Origin: Chitinophagales bacterium
GTDB taxonomy: Bacteria > Bacteroidota > Bacteroidia > Chitinophagales > CAIOSU01
Assembly (NCBI GenBank): GCA_040877935.1
Contig: JBBDNB010000039.1
Location: 186,001-250,000 of the forward strand
Direction: 5' to 3'
Length of the DNA: 64,000 nucleotides
Shown here: positions 53,561 through 61,979 of the stretch, piece after piece
How positions within the stretch are numbered: the first letter of the stretch is position 1
How the letters are laid out: each line of letters opens with the position of its first letter
The notes under the pieces: generated by a model
Seen by the model: the letters and a program-made list of their open reading frames with translations, nothing else
Database searches by the model: none
Told to the model about the DNA's origin: nothing
Program-made: the position numbers and the translations under genes

Positions 53561-55519
53561 ATGATCAGTATTAGTAACATATCTGTCTCCTTTAGCGGTA
53601 TTGACCTGTTTAAGCAACTTTCATTTGTGGTAAACCCACGAGATAGAATTGGCCTAATCGGCAAAAATGGAGTGGGAAAATCTACATTGCTTAAAATCAT
53701 TGCCGGCACTCAAGCTGCCGACAGTGGCAGTGTGGATGTTCCTGAATCAAATTCAATAGGATATTTGCCTCAGGAGCTGAAAATGACTTCCACTAAAAGC
53801 ATTTTAGAAGAAACAAAGACCGCTTTTCAGGATGTGCTGGATATGGAGGCTGAAATTGCCAAGATTACAAGTGCCATAGAGGAACGCACCGATTATGAAT
53901 CGGATGAATATGGCGATCTAATCAACCGCCTTTCAGAATTACACCACCAACTGGAACTTAAGGGCGGTTCTAAAATGGACAGTGAAATTGAGAAAATATT
54001 AAAAGGCCTGGGTTTTAAAGAGTCGGAATTTTTAAAACCAATACAGGAGTTTAGCGGTGGCTGGCAAATGCGAGTAGAACTGGCGAAATTGCTTTTAAGA
54101 ACTCCTGATCTGTTGCTGCTGGATGAGCCCACCAACCATTTGGATATTGAATCTATTTTATGGTTGGAGGAGTTTTTTATCAATTATCAGGGCGCCATTA
54201 TTATGGTTTCGCACGACAGGATGTTTCTCGATAATGTTACAAACAGAACAATAGAACTGGTTTTTGGAAGTATGTACGATTTTAAAGTGCCCTATTCCAA
54301 ATACATGGAATTGCGCGAGGAACGCTACGAACAGCAAATAGCCACTTATCGCAATCAGCAAAAATACATTGAACAGCAGCAAAAATTCATAGACCGTTTC
54401 CGGGCACAGGCTACCAAAGCCAAGCAAGTACAATCCAAAGTAAAGCTTTTGGAAAAAATGGATCAGGTGAATATTGATGAACTCGATGAGCAGCAAATAG
54501 ATTTCCGTTTTCCACCGGCTCCCCGTTCTGGTGATATCAGTCTGGAAGTGAAAAAGCTGGTAAAAAGCTATGGCGAAAAAAAGGTTTTCAGCGATGCAAA
54601 CTTCATATTAGAGCGTGGCGATAAAGTAGCTTTTGTAGGTAAAAACGGTATGGGCAAATCCACTATGGTTCGGCTTATCAATCAACTGGAAAAGCCTGAT
54701 AGCGGAAGCATAAAAATCGGACACAATATCAAGATTGGCTATTACGCACAAGTTCAGGAAAATGTGCTGAATGAAGAAAAATCCGTATTGGCCACAATTG
54801 AGGATGAAGCTACCGGAGATTGGTCAAATATTTCGCGAATTCGTGCACTGCTCGGTGCATTTCTATTTGATGAAAATGATGTAGAGAAAAAGGTGAAAGT
54901 CTTGAGTGGGGGTGAAAAATCCCGATTGGCACTCGCGCGTTTGCTGCTCACACCTGTTAATATGCTTATTCTGGATGAGCCGACCAATCACCTGGATATT
55001 TCTGCCAAGGACATGCTCAAACAAGCCGTTAATAAATTTGAAGGCACCTTGATTGTCGTTTCCCACGATAGGGATTTTTTAGATGGCCTGACAGATAAAA
55101 CCTATGAATTTGTTGATGGCAGAGTAAAGGAGCATCTTGGCCCGGTTCAGGATTTCTTGAATGCACATCAGGCGGAACATTTTCGCGCATTTGAACAAAC
55201 TGACAATAAAAAGGCAGCAGGTCATAAACCCAATGCCAATAAAAATCCAAAAGCAAACAATAACAGAAAAGAAATAGAAAGAACTATTAAGCAAATCAGC
55301 CATAAAGTTGAAAAGACTGAACTCAAGATAGAGAGTCAAGAATCCGAACTTAAAGTACTTGAGAAAAAAATGGCAGATCCTGAAGTTTATTCAGATGTAG
55401 CACGGTTAGAAGAGCTAAATACTGAATATCAGAAGAAAAAGAGCAGTTTGGAAGCATTGATGCAGGAATGGGAATCTCTGCAAAAACAACAAGAAAAAGC
55501 CGAAGCGGAAATGCAGTAA
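53561..55519 (+). CDS. ABC-F family ATPase (Uup/EttA-like ribosome factor)
   Basis: 652 residues with two ABC domains and no membrane segments. Walker A motifs are GKNGVGKST and GKNGMGKST; signatures FSGGWQMR and LSGGEKSR; Walker B DLLLLDEPTNHLD and MLILDEPTNHLD. The inter-domain linker (about 235-310) is rich in Arg and Gln, and a coiled-coil tail runs from about 550 to the end. ABC-F proteins bind the ribosomal E site and assist translation or resist antibiotics. The C-terminal coiled coil is most like Uup. Confidence 0.92.
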   Translation: MISISNISVSFSGIDLFKQLSFVVNPRDRIGLIGKNGVGKSTLLKIIAGTQAADSGSVDVPESNSIGYLPQELKMTSTKSILEETKTAFQDVLDMEAEIAKITSAIEERTDYESDEYGDLINRLSELHHQLELKGGSKMDSEIEKILKGLGFKESEFLKPIQEFSGGWQMRVELAKLLLRTPDLLLLDEPTNHLDIESILWLEEFFINYQGAIIMVSHDRMFLDNVTNRTIELVFGSMYDFKVPYSKYMELREERYEQQIATYRNQQKYIEQQQKFIDRFRAQATKAKQVQSKVKLLEKMDQVNIDELDEQQIDFRFPPAPRSGDISLEVKKLVKSYGEKKVFSDANFILERGDKVAFVGKNGMGKSTMVRLINQLEKPDSGSIKIGHNIKIGYYAQVQENVLNEEKSVLATIEDEATGDWSNISRIRALLGAFLFDENDVEKKVKVLSGGEKSRLALARLLLTPVNMLILDEPTNHLDISAKDMLKQAVNKFEGTLIVVSHDRDFLDGLTDKTYEFVDGRVKEHLGPVQDFLNAHQAEHFRAFEQTDNKKAAGHKPNANKNPKANNNRKEIERTIKQISHKVEKTELKIESQESELKVLEKKMADPEVYSDVARLEELNTEYQKKKSSLEALMQEWESLQKQQEKAEAEMQ

Positions 55520-55698
55520 TCATCCAATTCAGATTTTTAGTTTGATTTAATGCTTATAAAGCTGTAGTTTTCAGCACCTTTTGTAATTAATTTTTTTAAT
55601 TAAATTAGGAATTTAGAAAAAAAAGCAGCAACTTAACGTTCGGTTTTTTGAATAATCAAAAAATTTAGCTGCTTAACAAGAGCACTCAAAAACTGTTT
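55520..55698. other. Non-coding gap with a nested inverted repeat
   Basis: AAGCAGC near 55624 pairs with GCTGCTT near 55670, enclosing TTTTTTGA / TCAAAAAA around ATAA. It could form a cruciform or a bulged hairpin, but lacks a proper T-run after it. It may end the ABC-F transcript. Confidence 0.4.
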
Positions 55699-55845
55699 AT
55701 GATGCAATTTATACTCCAAAAATTGGCTGAGAAAGTGCCATATCTACTCGGGTCGGTAATTGTACTCTGTTGCTTTAGCTTAGCAGTATGGATATTTATT
55801 TACTTCCTGAGATTTGATGTGAGTTTACAAGCCTTAATCCGTTAA
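55699..55845 (+). CDS. Small membrane protein, 48 residues
   Basis: ATG at 55699 (a second at 55702) to TAA at 55843. It begins MMQFILQKLAEKVPYLLGS and contains one strongly hydrophobic segment (VIVLCCFSLAVWIFIYFL) followed by a short polar tail. It is too short to assign, and a chance frame is possible in AT-rich DNA, but the clean amphipathic-plus-membrane layout favours a real single-pass protein. Confidence 0.4.
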   Translation: MMQFILQKLAEKVPYLLGSVIVLCCFSLAVWIFIYFLRFDVSLQALIR

Positions 55846-55941
55846 ATCCGATATTTTACATTATTGCCCTTTGCAACATTATTTTGGTTTGCCCGTATGT
55901 TTTAACACTAATTAAACTTTAGCAAACCAAACCTAACAAAC

Positions 55942-56040
55942 ATGCTTATTCAATTTATTACACACGAAAAGAAACTGCGTTTTTTGATTGTTATTCTATT
56001 TTTAATCCTAATGCTTCAGCTACAGCTTTTTTTCATTTAG
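55942..56040 (+). CDS. Very small membrane protein, 32 residues
   Basis: ATG at 55942 to TAG at 56038. MLIQFITHEKKLRF is followed by one hydrophobic helix of 18 residues (IVILFLILMLQLQLFFI). It lies 96 bp after another small membrane ORF. No family is recognisable; the evidence is only start, stop and composition. Confidence 0.35.
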   Translation: MLIQFITHEKKLRFLIVILFLILMLQLQLFFI

Positions 56041-56048
56041 TGTAGCAC

Positions 56049-56639
56049 CTACACATACCGCTGATCTACACTGAATTTTTCGGGATGTTTTGGTGGGATA
56101 TCCTTATAAAACCTGGCAATCTTACGCATGTCAGCTTCCATATCATCAGATGGGTAAACCATTTGGTCAATTCCGCCTTCGCATTTGCCATAATCCAGAT
56201 AACCTAAACCAATAGGTACTCCTGCAATTTTAGCCACATGATAAAACCCGCTTTTCCATTCGGTGCGAAGTGATCGGGTACCTTCGGGAGTTACAACAGT
56301 GATCAGTCTTTCTTTTCCCTCAAAAAGTTCTGCCATAGCTTCCGTAGTGCTGATGCGCTCATCTCCCGGTTTTTTGGGGCTCCGGTCTATCCATATTGCA
56401 CCAAAGCTTTCGAGGATTTGTTTTGATGGAAATTTGGCCAGTTCTTTTTTTACGGTAAAGCGAAATTTAATGCCCAAAATATGAAAGGCTGCAGCCATAT
56501 AGACAAAATCCCAATTGCTGGTGTGTGGTGCCGCAATCATTACACATTTGTGTACACCATCGGGCAAATTTTTATTTACAGTCCACCCGTGTTTCCAGAA
56601 GAAGAAGCGAAAGATGTAGGTAAATATTGTCAGCAGCAT
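56049..56639 (-). CDS. PlsC-like 1-acyl-glycerol-3-phosphate acyltransferase
   Basis: 196 residues. The acyltransferase box HTSNWD (HX4D) follows APHTSNWD at about 36; FGAIWIDRSPK and VVTPEGTRSL (the EGT motif) complete the pattern. Hydrophobic N terminus suggests peripheral or single-pass attachment to the inner membrane. It moves an acyl chain onto a lysophospholipid or related acceptor. It follows typA by 1 bp, a chance or conserved coupling. Confidence 0.85.
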   Translation of the reverse strand: MLLTIFTYIFRFFFWKHGWTVNKNLPDGVHKCVMIAAPHTSNWDFVYMAAAFHILGIKFRFTVKKELAKFPSKQILESFGAIWIDRSPKKPGDERISTTEAMAELFEGKERLITVVTPEGTRSLRTEWKSGFYHVAKIAGVPIGLGYLDYGKCEGGIDQMVYPSDDMEADMRKIARFYKDIPPKHPEKFSVDQRYV

Positions 56640-56640
56640 A

Positions 56641-58437
56641 TCAGGATTTTTTGCGCTTGCGTTGGTTTTCGTCCAGAATGATTTTGCGCAAACGTATGGA
56701 TTTTGGTGTCAATTCAACGTATTCATCAGCTTGAATATACTCCAAAGATTCTTCTAATGAAAATCGAATGGGCGGTGCAAGCTTGGCTTTGTCATCAGAA
56801 CCAGAGGCACGCACATTGCTCAGTTTTTTGGCTTTGGTCACATTCACTACCAGGTCGTCAGCTCTGCTGTGTTCTCCAACTACCTGGCCGGCATATATTT
56901 CTTCCTGTGGGCCGATAAAAAACGAACCGCGGTCTTGTAATTTATCCATTCCATAAGCAATAGAGGTGCCTGTTTCCATTGCAATAAGTGAGCCTTTGGT
57001 TCTTCCTTCAATCGGCCCTTTGTAGGGCTGAAATTCTTTAAAACGATGCGACATAATGGCCTCACCGGCAGTGGCGGTTAAAAGTCTATTTCTCAATCCA
57101 ATAATTCCGCGCGATGGAATTTCAAACTCTAAAATAGTGCGGTCACCTTTTGGCACCATACTCAGCATTTCGCCTTTTCTTTTGGTTACCAGCTCAATGG
57201 CTTTTCCCGATATTTCATCCGGTATATCTATTGTTAATTCTTCTACAGGCTCGCATTTTACACCATCAATTTCTTTTACGATAACCTGTGGTTGTCCTAC
57301 TTGTAATTCATAGCCTTCTCTGCGCATGGTCTCAATCAATATTGACAAATGCAGGACTCCTCTTCCATAAACGGTAAATGAATCAGCAGAATCAGTTTCT
57401 TCTACCTGTAGTGCTAAATTTCTTTCGAGCTCTTTGTCCAGGCGCTCTTTGATATGGCGGGAAGTTACATATTTGCCTTCCTTGCCAAAAAATGGTGAAT
57501 CATTGATGGTGAAAACCATACTCATTGTAGGCTCATCTATTGAAATACTTGGCAGTGCTTCAGGTTCTTCAAAATCTGCAATTGTATCGCCAATTTCAAA
57601 TTGATCAATTCCTGTAATGGCACAGATATCACCGGGATGTACTTCAGAAACTTTAGCTTTTCCGAGGCCTTCAAAAATAAATAGTTCTTTGATCCTGACT
57701 TTTTGGATAGTTCCGTCTCTTTTAATCAAAGAAACAGGCATATTGTCTTTTAAAATTCCTCGTGTCAATCGGCCTACTGCAATTCGACCGGTATATGCTG
57801 AAAAATCCAGAGAGGTGATTTGAATTTGCAGATTTCCTTCTTTTACTTTTGGCGCTGGAATTTGCTCTACTATTACATCCATCAGATAATGAATGTTTTC
57901 TTCAGGTTTTTGCCAATCAGATGACATCCAACCATTTTTGGCTGAGCCGTAAACCACTTCAAAGTTTAGCTGATCTTCACTGGCACCGAGGGTGTACATC
58001 AGGTCGAATACCAATTCGTAAACATCTTCAGGTTTGCAGTTTTCTTTATCTACTTTATTGATAACTACAACCGGTTTTAAGCCCAGTTGAATGGCCTTGC
58101 TCAATACAAAACGCGTTTGAGGCATAGGTCCTTCAAAAGCATCAACAAGCAACACTACACCATCGGCCATATTGAGTACTCTTTCAACCTCTCCGCCAAA
58201 ATCTGCGTGACCCGGGGTGTCGATAATATTTATTTTGTGATCTTTGTATGTAATTGAGACATTTTTGGATAAAATGGTAATGCCGCGTTCTTTTTCCAAA
58301 TCATTGTTATCCATGATCAATTCACCCGGATTTTCATGCGTTTGGAATTGAGCTGTTTGGATAAGCATTTTGTCCACAAGCGTTGTTTTGCCGTGATCAA
58401 CGTGTGCAATAATTGCGATGTTTCTAATGGAAGTCAT
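56641..58437 (-). CDS. typA: Translational GTPase TypA/BipA
   Basis: 598 residues from ATG at 58437; an upstream TTG-started extension of 24 residues is discarded because it has no homology to the family start. G1 is AHVDHGKTTLVDKML, G3 DTPGHADFGGEV and G4 NKVDK, as in EF-G-like factors. BipA binds the ribosome and aids assembly and stress adaptation. A perfect -7 box lies 23 bp upstream. Confidence 0.96.
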   Translation of the reverse strand: MTSIRNIAIIAHVDHGKTTLVDKMLIQTAQFQTHENPGELIMDNNDLEKERGITILSKNVSITYKDHKINIIDTPGHADFGGEVERVLNMADGVVLLVDAFEGPMPQTRFVLSKAIQLGLKPVVVINKVDKENCKPEDVYELVFDLMYTLGASEDQLNFEVVYGSAKNGWMSSDWQKPEENIHYLMDVIVEQIPAPKVKEGNLQIQITSLDFSAYTGRIAVGRLTRGILKDNMPVSLIKRDGTIQKVRIKELFIFEGLGKAKVSEVHPGDICAITGIDQFEIGDTIADFEEPEALPSISIDEPTMSMVFTINDSPFFGKEGKYVTSRHIKERLDKELERNLALQVEETDSADSFTVYGRGVLHLSILIETMRREGYELQVGQPQVIVKEIDGVKCEPVEELTIDIPDEISGKAIELVTKRKGEMLSMVPKGDRTILEFEIPSRGIIGLRNRLLTATAGEAIMSHRFKEFQPYKGPIEGRTKGSLIAMETGTSIAYGMDKLQDRGSFFIGPQEEIYAGQVVGEHSRADDLVVNVTKAKKLSNVRASGSDDKAKLAPPIRFSLEESLEYIQADEYVELTPKSIRLRKIILDENQRKRKKS

Positions 58438-58459
58438 GTATAAATTTAATTTGAGGCTG

Positions 58460-58467
58460 CAAAGGTA
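58460..58467 (-). promoter_or_regulatory. Candidate typA promoter -7 box (TACCTTTG)
   Basis: On the minus strand TACCTTTG fits TAnnTTTG exactly, 22 bp before the typA ATG. No convincing -33 box is seen. Confidence 0.5.
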
Positions 58468-58526
58468 CTTCTTATTTATGTGAATAGAATTAAAAATTGC
58501 ATTTTGCAAAGCAAAATTTCATAGCA

Positions 58527-58862
58527 ATGGGGTTGTCAACTACTGAAAGAGCAAAAATCAAGGCCGAAATTGAGCGCCTGATCAAAACCTGTGAAGCTGA
58601 TATTGTTGATTTAAAAGAACAGTGTAAGCCAATTGCTCCTGAAAATTCAATTGGCCGGGTCAGCAGAATGGAGGCCATTAATAGCAAGAGTGTGGCCGAA
58701 GCTGCATTGCGCAGGACACAAAACAAACTGAACACGTTAAAAGTTGCTGTAGAAAAAATAAAAGACCCCAATTTTGGAACATGCAAGCGATGTGGGGAAA
58801 CCATTCAGGCAGGAAGGCTCATGCTTATGCCGGATAGTCCTTATTGTATTAAGTGTGCTTGA
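58527..58862 (+). CDS. DksA/TraR-type zinc-finger protein
   Basis: 111 residues from ATG at 58527; a TTG at 58497 would add ten. The helical coiled-coil N-terminal part ends in a C4 zinc finger: CKRCG and, after 17 residues, YCIKCA. DksA proteins enter the secondary channel of RNA polymerase with ppGpp; the acidic coiled-coil tip needed for that is not clear here, so a shorter TraR-like role is possible. Confidence 0.82.
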   Translation: MGLSTTERAKIKAEIERLIKTCEADIVDLKEQCKPIAPENSIGRVSRMEAINSKSVAEAALRRTQNKLNTLKVAVEKIKDPNFGTCKRCGETIQAGRLMLMPDSPYCIKCA

Positions 58863-59008
58863 AAGGGGTTGTAGAAAGGTTAGAGATAAGAAATTAGAAG
58901 GATGTACTTCACCAATTTCCCGCTTTTTACCCTTGTGCCTTGTATTGCCTGTCCATAAATTTATTGCTTTTACAATGATATGAGATTATATTTTGCGGCC
59001 TGTAATAT

Positions 59009-59110
59009 TTTATATCTAAAAGCATATAATTCAACTGAAATTAAGAAAATTATATTCAATTGCATATAATTTACTAACTTAGATCATTATTATATCTAAA
59101 AGCATATAAT
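59009..59110 (+). promoter_or_regulatory. Three HipB-type operators at 40-bp spacing
   Basis: Sites 59049-59070 and 59089-59110 read ATTATAT-N8-ATATAAT exactly; 59009-59030 reads TTTATAT-N8-ATATAAT. The 20-bp core TATATCTAAAAGCATATAAT is identical at 59011 and 59091. The starts are exactly 40 bp apart. The 8-bp spacer equals that of the E. coli HipB operator (TATCC-N8-GGATA). The third site covers the hipB start codon, so bound HipB would block transcription and initiation. Confidence 0.75.
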
Positions 59111-59318
59111 GGAGCAGTTAGCATCATTTGTAAAAGCACGTAGGAAAGAAGTCAATTTAACCCAAGAAGAATTTGCAGAAAGAGCTGGAGTGGCACTTAC
59201 AGTACTTAGAAAGATAGAACAGGGAAAAACGAATCTAAACATGGACAAGGTAAACCTGATACTACGTATGTTCGGACACGAATTGGCTCCTGTTAAAAGT
59301 AAAGAGCTTAAACAATGA
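59109..59318 (+). CDS. hipB: HipB-like Xre antitoxin/repressor
   Basis: 69 residues, almost entirely a helix-turn-helix: FVKARRKEVNLTQEEFAERA and ALTVLRKIEQGKTNLNMDKV. It is the DNA-binding partner of a HipBST operon and should repress from the three upstream operators. The ATG lies inside the third operator. Its stop overlaps the start of hipS by 4 nt (ATGA). Confidence 0.9.
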   Translation: MEQLASFVKARRKEVNLTQEEFAERAGVALTVLRKIEQGKTNLNMDKVNLILRMFGHELAPVKSKELKQ

Positions 59319-59650
59319 GACAGGGCAAAGTATTTTACAAAAATTATCTGGCAGGAATCATCACTGAAACCAACGGAGGAGAGTATATATTTCAATACGA
59401 TGATCAGTATGTGAAAAAACATCCAAAAGAATTCATCACTTTCACCATGCCAGTTACAAATGAAGCGTATCACGACAAAAGACTTTTTCCATTTTTCGAG
59501 GGCTTGATACCTGAAGGCTGGCTGCTCGATATTGCTTCAGAAAACTGGAAAATTAATAAAAACGACCGTATGGGTTTGCTGTTGGCCTGTTGCCAAAATT
59601 GTATTGGAGCAGTTAGTGTTGAACCAATAATTCAAGCAGATGAAGCATAA
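59315..59650 (+). CDS. hipS: HipS-like protein (HipA N-terminal subdomain)
   Basis: 111 residues equal to the N-subdomain 1 of HipA: GKVFYKNYLAGIITETNGGE, FTMPVTNEAYHDKRLFPFFE, GLIPEGWLLDIASENWKI and LLACCQNCIGAVSVEP, in order. In single-chain HipA this part is fused to the kinase; as a separate protein it corresponds to HipS, which in E. coli O127 is the actual antitoxin of HipT. It overlaps hipT by 11 nt. Confidence 0.9.
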   Translation: MRQGKVFYKNYLAGIITETNGGEYIFQYDDQYVKKHPKEFITFTMPVTNEAYHDKRLFPFFEGLIPEGWLLDIASENWKINKNDRMGLLLACCQNCIGAVSVEPIIQADEA

Positions 59651-60584
59651 GTGTTTATACTGTTATAGACAAATTGAATCAGGTCAAGACTTTCATGAAA
59701 AGTGTGCCCAAGCGTTTTTTGGTGATTCAAAAGCCCCTTCTATTGAATATTCACTGGATGAAATGGATGAGCTGGCGAAGCGTGTAGTTGAGCGCAGTAT
59801 TGCTGTTCCAGGTGTTCAGCCTAAATTATCTATGTCATTAGTAAGAAAAACCAAAGAAAGTGAAGATACACGATTAACTGTAATTGGTGCATTGGGAGGT
59901 CAATATATTTTCAAACCACCATCTGCTCATTTTCCCGAAATGCCACAGAACGAACACCTAACAATGTGCATAGCAAAAGACTTTGGTATTAGGACCGTTC
60001 CATCATCATTGATTCGCTTGGCCTCAGGGGAACTTTCTTATATCACCAAAAGAGTTGATAGAACCCCATCGAATGAGAAAATACACATGATCGACATGTT
60101 TCAAATCACCGAAGCATTTGATAAGTACAAGAGTTCTTTGGAAAAAATCGGAAAAGCACTCGATTCTCATTCCGACAATACTTTATTGGATAAGGTATTT
60201 TATTTTGAGCTTGTACTTTTCTGTTTTCTTACAGGAAATAATGATATGCATTTAAAAAACTTCTCGATGATAGAAAGTCCTTCTGGTTGGGTGCTCGCTC
60301 CTGCATATGATTTGCTGAATGTAGCAATTATAATACCTGATGACAAAGAGGAACTTGCATTGACATTGGCAGGAAAGAAACGAAAATTGAAGCGAGCGCA
60401 CTTTGAAGAACTTGGAAATAATTTAGGTCTTACTCAAAAGCAAACACAAGCAACATTCAAAAGAATGATTAAGAGCAAAGCAAAAGCATTTAGTTGGATT
60501 AATCGATCATTTTTATCCAGTGAAATGCAAACTGCCTATAAAGAAGTGCTTGAATCAAGATATAAGCAATTGGATTTAAAATAA
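59640..60584 (+). CDS. hipT: HipT-like Ser/Thr kinase toxin
   Basis: 314 residues. The N terminus has a CxxC-HxxxC cluster (CLYCYR, FHEKCAQAF) that may bind zinc. GVQPKLSMS is the Gly-rich loop with candidate autophosphorylated serines; FLTGNNDMHLKNFS holds the catalytic Asp and metal Asn; LAPAYDLLN is the DFG-like element. HipT of E. coli phosphorylates tryptophanyl-tRNA synthetase. The lack of the HipA N-subdomain, supplied by the separate upstream gene, supports HipBST rather than HipBA. Confidence 0.9.
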   Translation: MKHKCLYCYRQIESGQDFHEKCAQAFFGDSKAPSIEYSLDEMDELAKRVVERSIAVPGVQPKLSMSLVRKTKESEDTRLTVIGALGGQYIFKPPSAHFPEMPQNEHLTMCIAKDFGIRTVPSSLIRLASGELSYITKRVDRTPSNEKIHMIDMFQITEAFDKYKSSLEKIGKALDSHSDNTLLDKVFYFELVLFCFLTGNNDMHLKNFSMIESPSGWVLAPAYDLLNVAIIIPDDKEELALTLAGKKRKLKRAHFEELGNNLGLTQKQTQATFKRMIKSKAKAFSWINRSFLSSEMQTAYKEVLESRYKQLDLK

Positions 60585-60954
60585 TTTAGCTTTAAAGACA
60601 TTGGGACATCACGACCATTCAGGCAAAAACCGGATTGAACCCTTGAATTTGAGAGAAGATTCCACCCCTCTGGTGTGTATTTGCAGCCCAGCTCCACCGC
60701 CTGCCCGACTGTGAATGAAATTCATTTCGGGCAGGCGGGACAAGCGGGCATTCGGACGGTCGTGCCTGGACAGTTTTCATAAGGAATGATAAATACATCA
60801 TAACAAAAAAAACACAATATCACTATGTTTAGTCGGTATAGTTTAATCTTCACATTTACTTTAAAATGCTTAACAATACTTAACTTGAAGCCCTCATATG
60901 AATTGATAAATTTGCCATTGCTTTATTATTGTGCAAATATGAAACATGTAAAAT
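60585..60954. other. Non-coding gap before the MoxR operon
   Basis: 370 bp without a gene. It contains the long GC-rich palindrome at 60697-60738 and, from 60800 on, AT-rich sequence that may hold the promoter of the moxR unit, though no TAnnTTTG box stands out. Confidence 0.4.
60697..60738. repeat. GC-rich palindrome CCGCCTGCCCGA ... TCGGGCAGGCGG
   Basis: Twelve-base arms (60697-60708 and 60727-60738) are exact reverse complements around an 18-nt centre that itself contains ATGAAATTCAT. The core matches the palindromes at 12534-12594 and 22780-22805. A GGACAAGCGGGCATTCGG tail follows. Confidence 0.85.
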
Positions 60955-61962
60955 ATGGAAGAACAACAAAATGCCACGGTTGATATTCAGGCTTTAAATG
61001 AAAAAATAGAAAAGGAGAGTGCTTTTATAGAATTGATCCGAACAGAAGTAGGTAAGACTATTATTGGTCAGAAATATATGCTCGATCGTTTGTTGCTTGC
61101 ACTTTTGGCAAAAGGGCACATTCTGCTTGAAGGTGTTCCGGGACTTGCAAAAACGCTGGCCATTAAATCTCTCGCGGCAGCTATTGACGGTAAATTCAGT
61201 CGTGTGCAGTTCACCCCCGATCTGCTTCCTGCCGATTTAGTCGGCACAATGATTTACAACCCCAAGAAAAATGAGTTCTCTGTAAAAAAAGGGCCTGTAT
61301 TCGGTAATTTTATATTGGCAGATGAAATCAACCGTGCACCGGCAAAAGTGCAAAGTGCCTTGCTTGAGGCTATGGCAGAAAGGCAAATTACCATAGGCGA
61401 AGAAACTTTCCCACTGGAAGAGCCTTTCCTGGTGCTGGCTACCCAAAACCCCATTGAGCAAGAAGGAACTTACCCACTGCCCGAAGCTCAGGTTGACCGT
61501 TTTATGCTCAAAGTGGTGATCACCTACCCTGAAAAGGAAGAAGAGCGCCTGATTATTCGCAGTAATGTTAATTTGATAGCTCAAGAAATAAACAAAGTTG
61601 CCAGTATTGAGCAAATACTAAAAGCAAGGCAAGTGGTGCGCGAAGTATATATGGACGAAAAAATTGAGCAGTACATTCTCGATATCGTCTTTGCTTCAAG
61701 AAATCCCGAAAAATATGGCCTTGAAAAACTAAAACCACTGATTGCTTTTGGTGGATCGCCACGTGCAAGTATCAACCTGGCATTGGCAGCAAAAGGCTAT
61801 GCATTTATCAAAAGAAGAGGCTATGTAATACCTGAAGATGTGCGTGCCATTTGTAAAGATGTAATGCGCCACAGAATTGGACTTACATATGAAGCAGAAG
61901 CTGAAAATGTAAGCAGTGAAGACATTATCAATGAAATATTGAACAGCGTAGAAGTACCATAA
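60955..61962 (+). CDS. MoxR-type AAA+ ATPase
   Basis: 335 residues. Walker A GVPGLAKT, Walker B ADEINRAPAK with the typical ALLEAMAERQITI after it, sensor 1 ATQNPIEQEGTYPLPEAQ and an arginine finger region DRFMLK. MoxR proteins act as chaperones with a VWA partner. It is followed by DUF58 and Bat genes, the standard arrangement in Bacteroidota, linked to oxygen tolerance in Bacteroides. Confidence 0.95.
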   Translation: MEEQQNATVDIQALNEKIEKESAFIELIRTEVGKTIIGQKYMLDRLLLALLAKGHILLEGVPGLAKTLAIKSLAAAIDGKFSRVQFTPDLLPADLVGTMIYNPKKNEFSVKKGPVFGNFILADEINRAPAKVQSALLEAMAERQITIGEETFPLEEPFLVLATQNPIEQEGTYPLPEAQVDRFMLKVVITYPEKEEERLIIRSNVNLIAQEINKVASIEQILKARQVVREVYMDEKIEQYILDIVFASRNPEKYGLEKLKPLIAFGGSPRASINLALAAKGYAFIKRRGYVIPEDVRAICKDVMRHRIGLTYEAEAENVSSEDIINEILNSVEVP

Positions 61963-61979
61963 ATTAGGGAAAGTAGAGC

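Noticed and set aside
58438-58509. N-terminal extension of TypA
   Set aside because: The extra 24 residues precede the family's conserved start and overlap the promoter box at 58460-58467.
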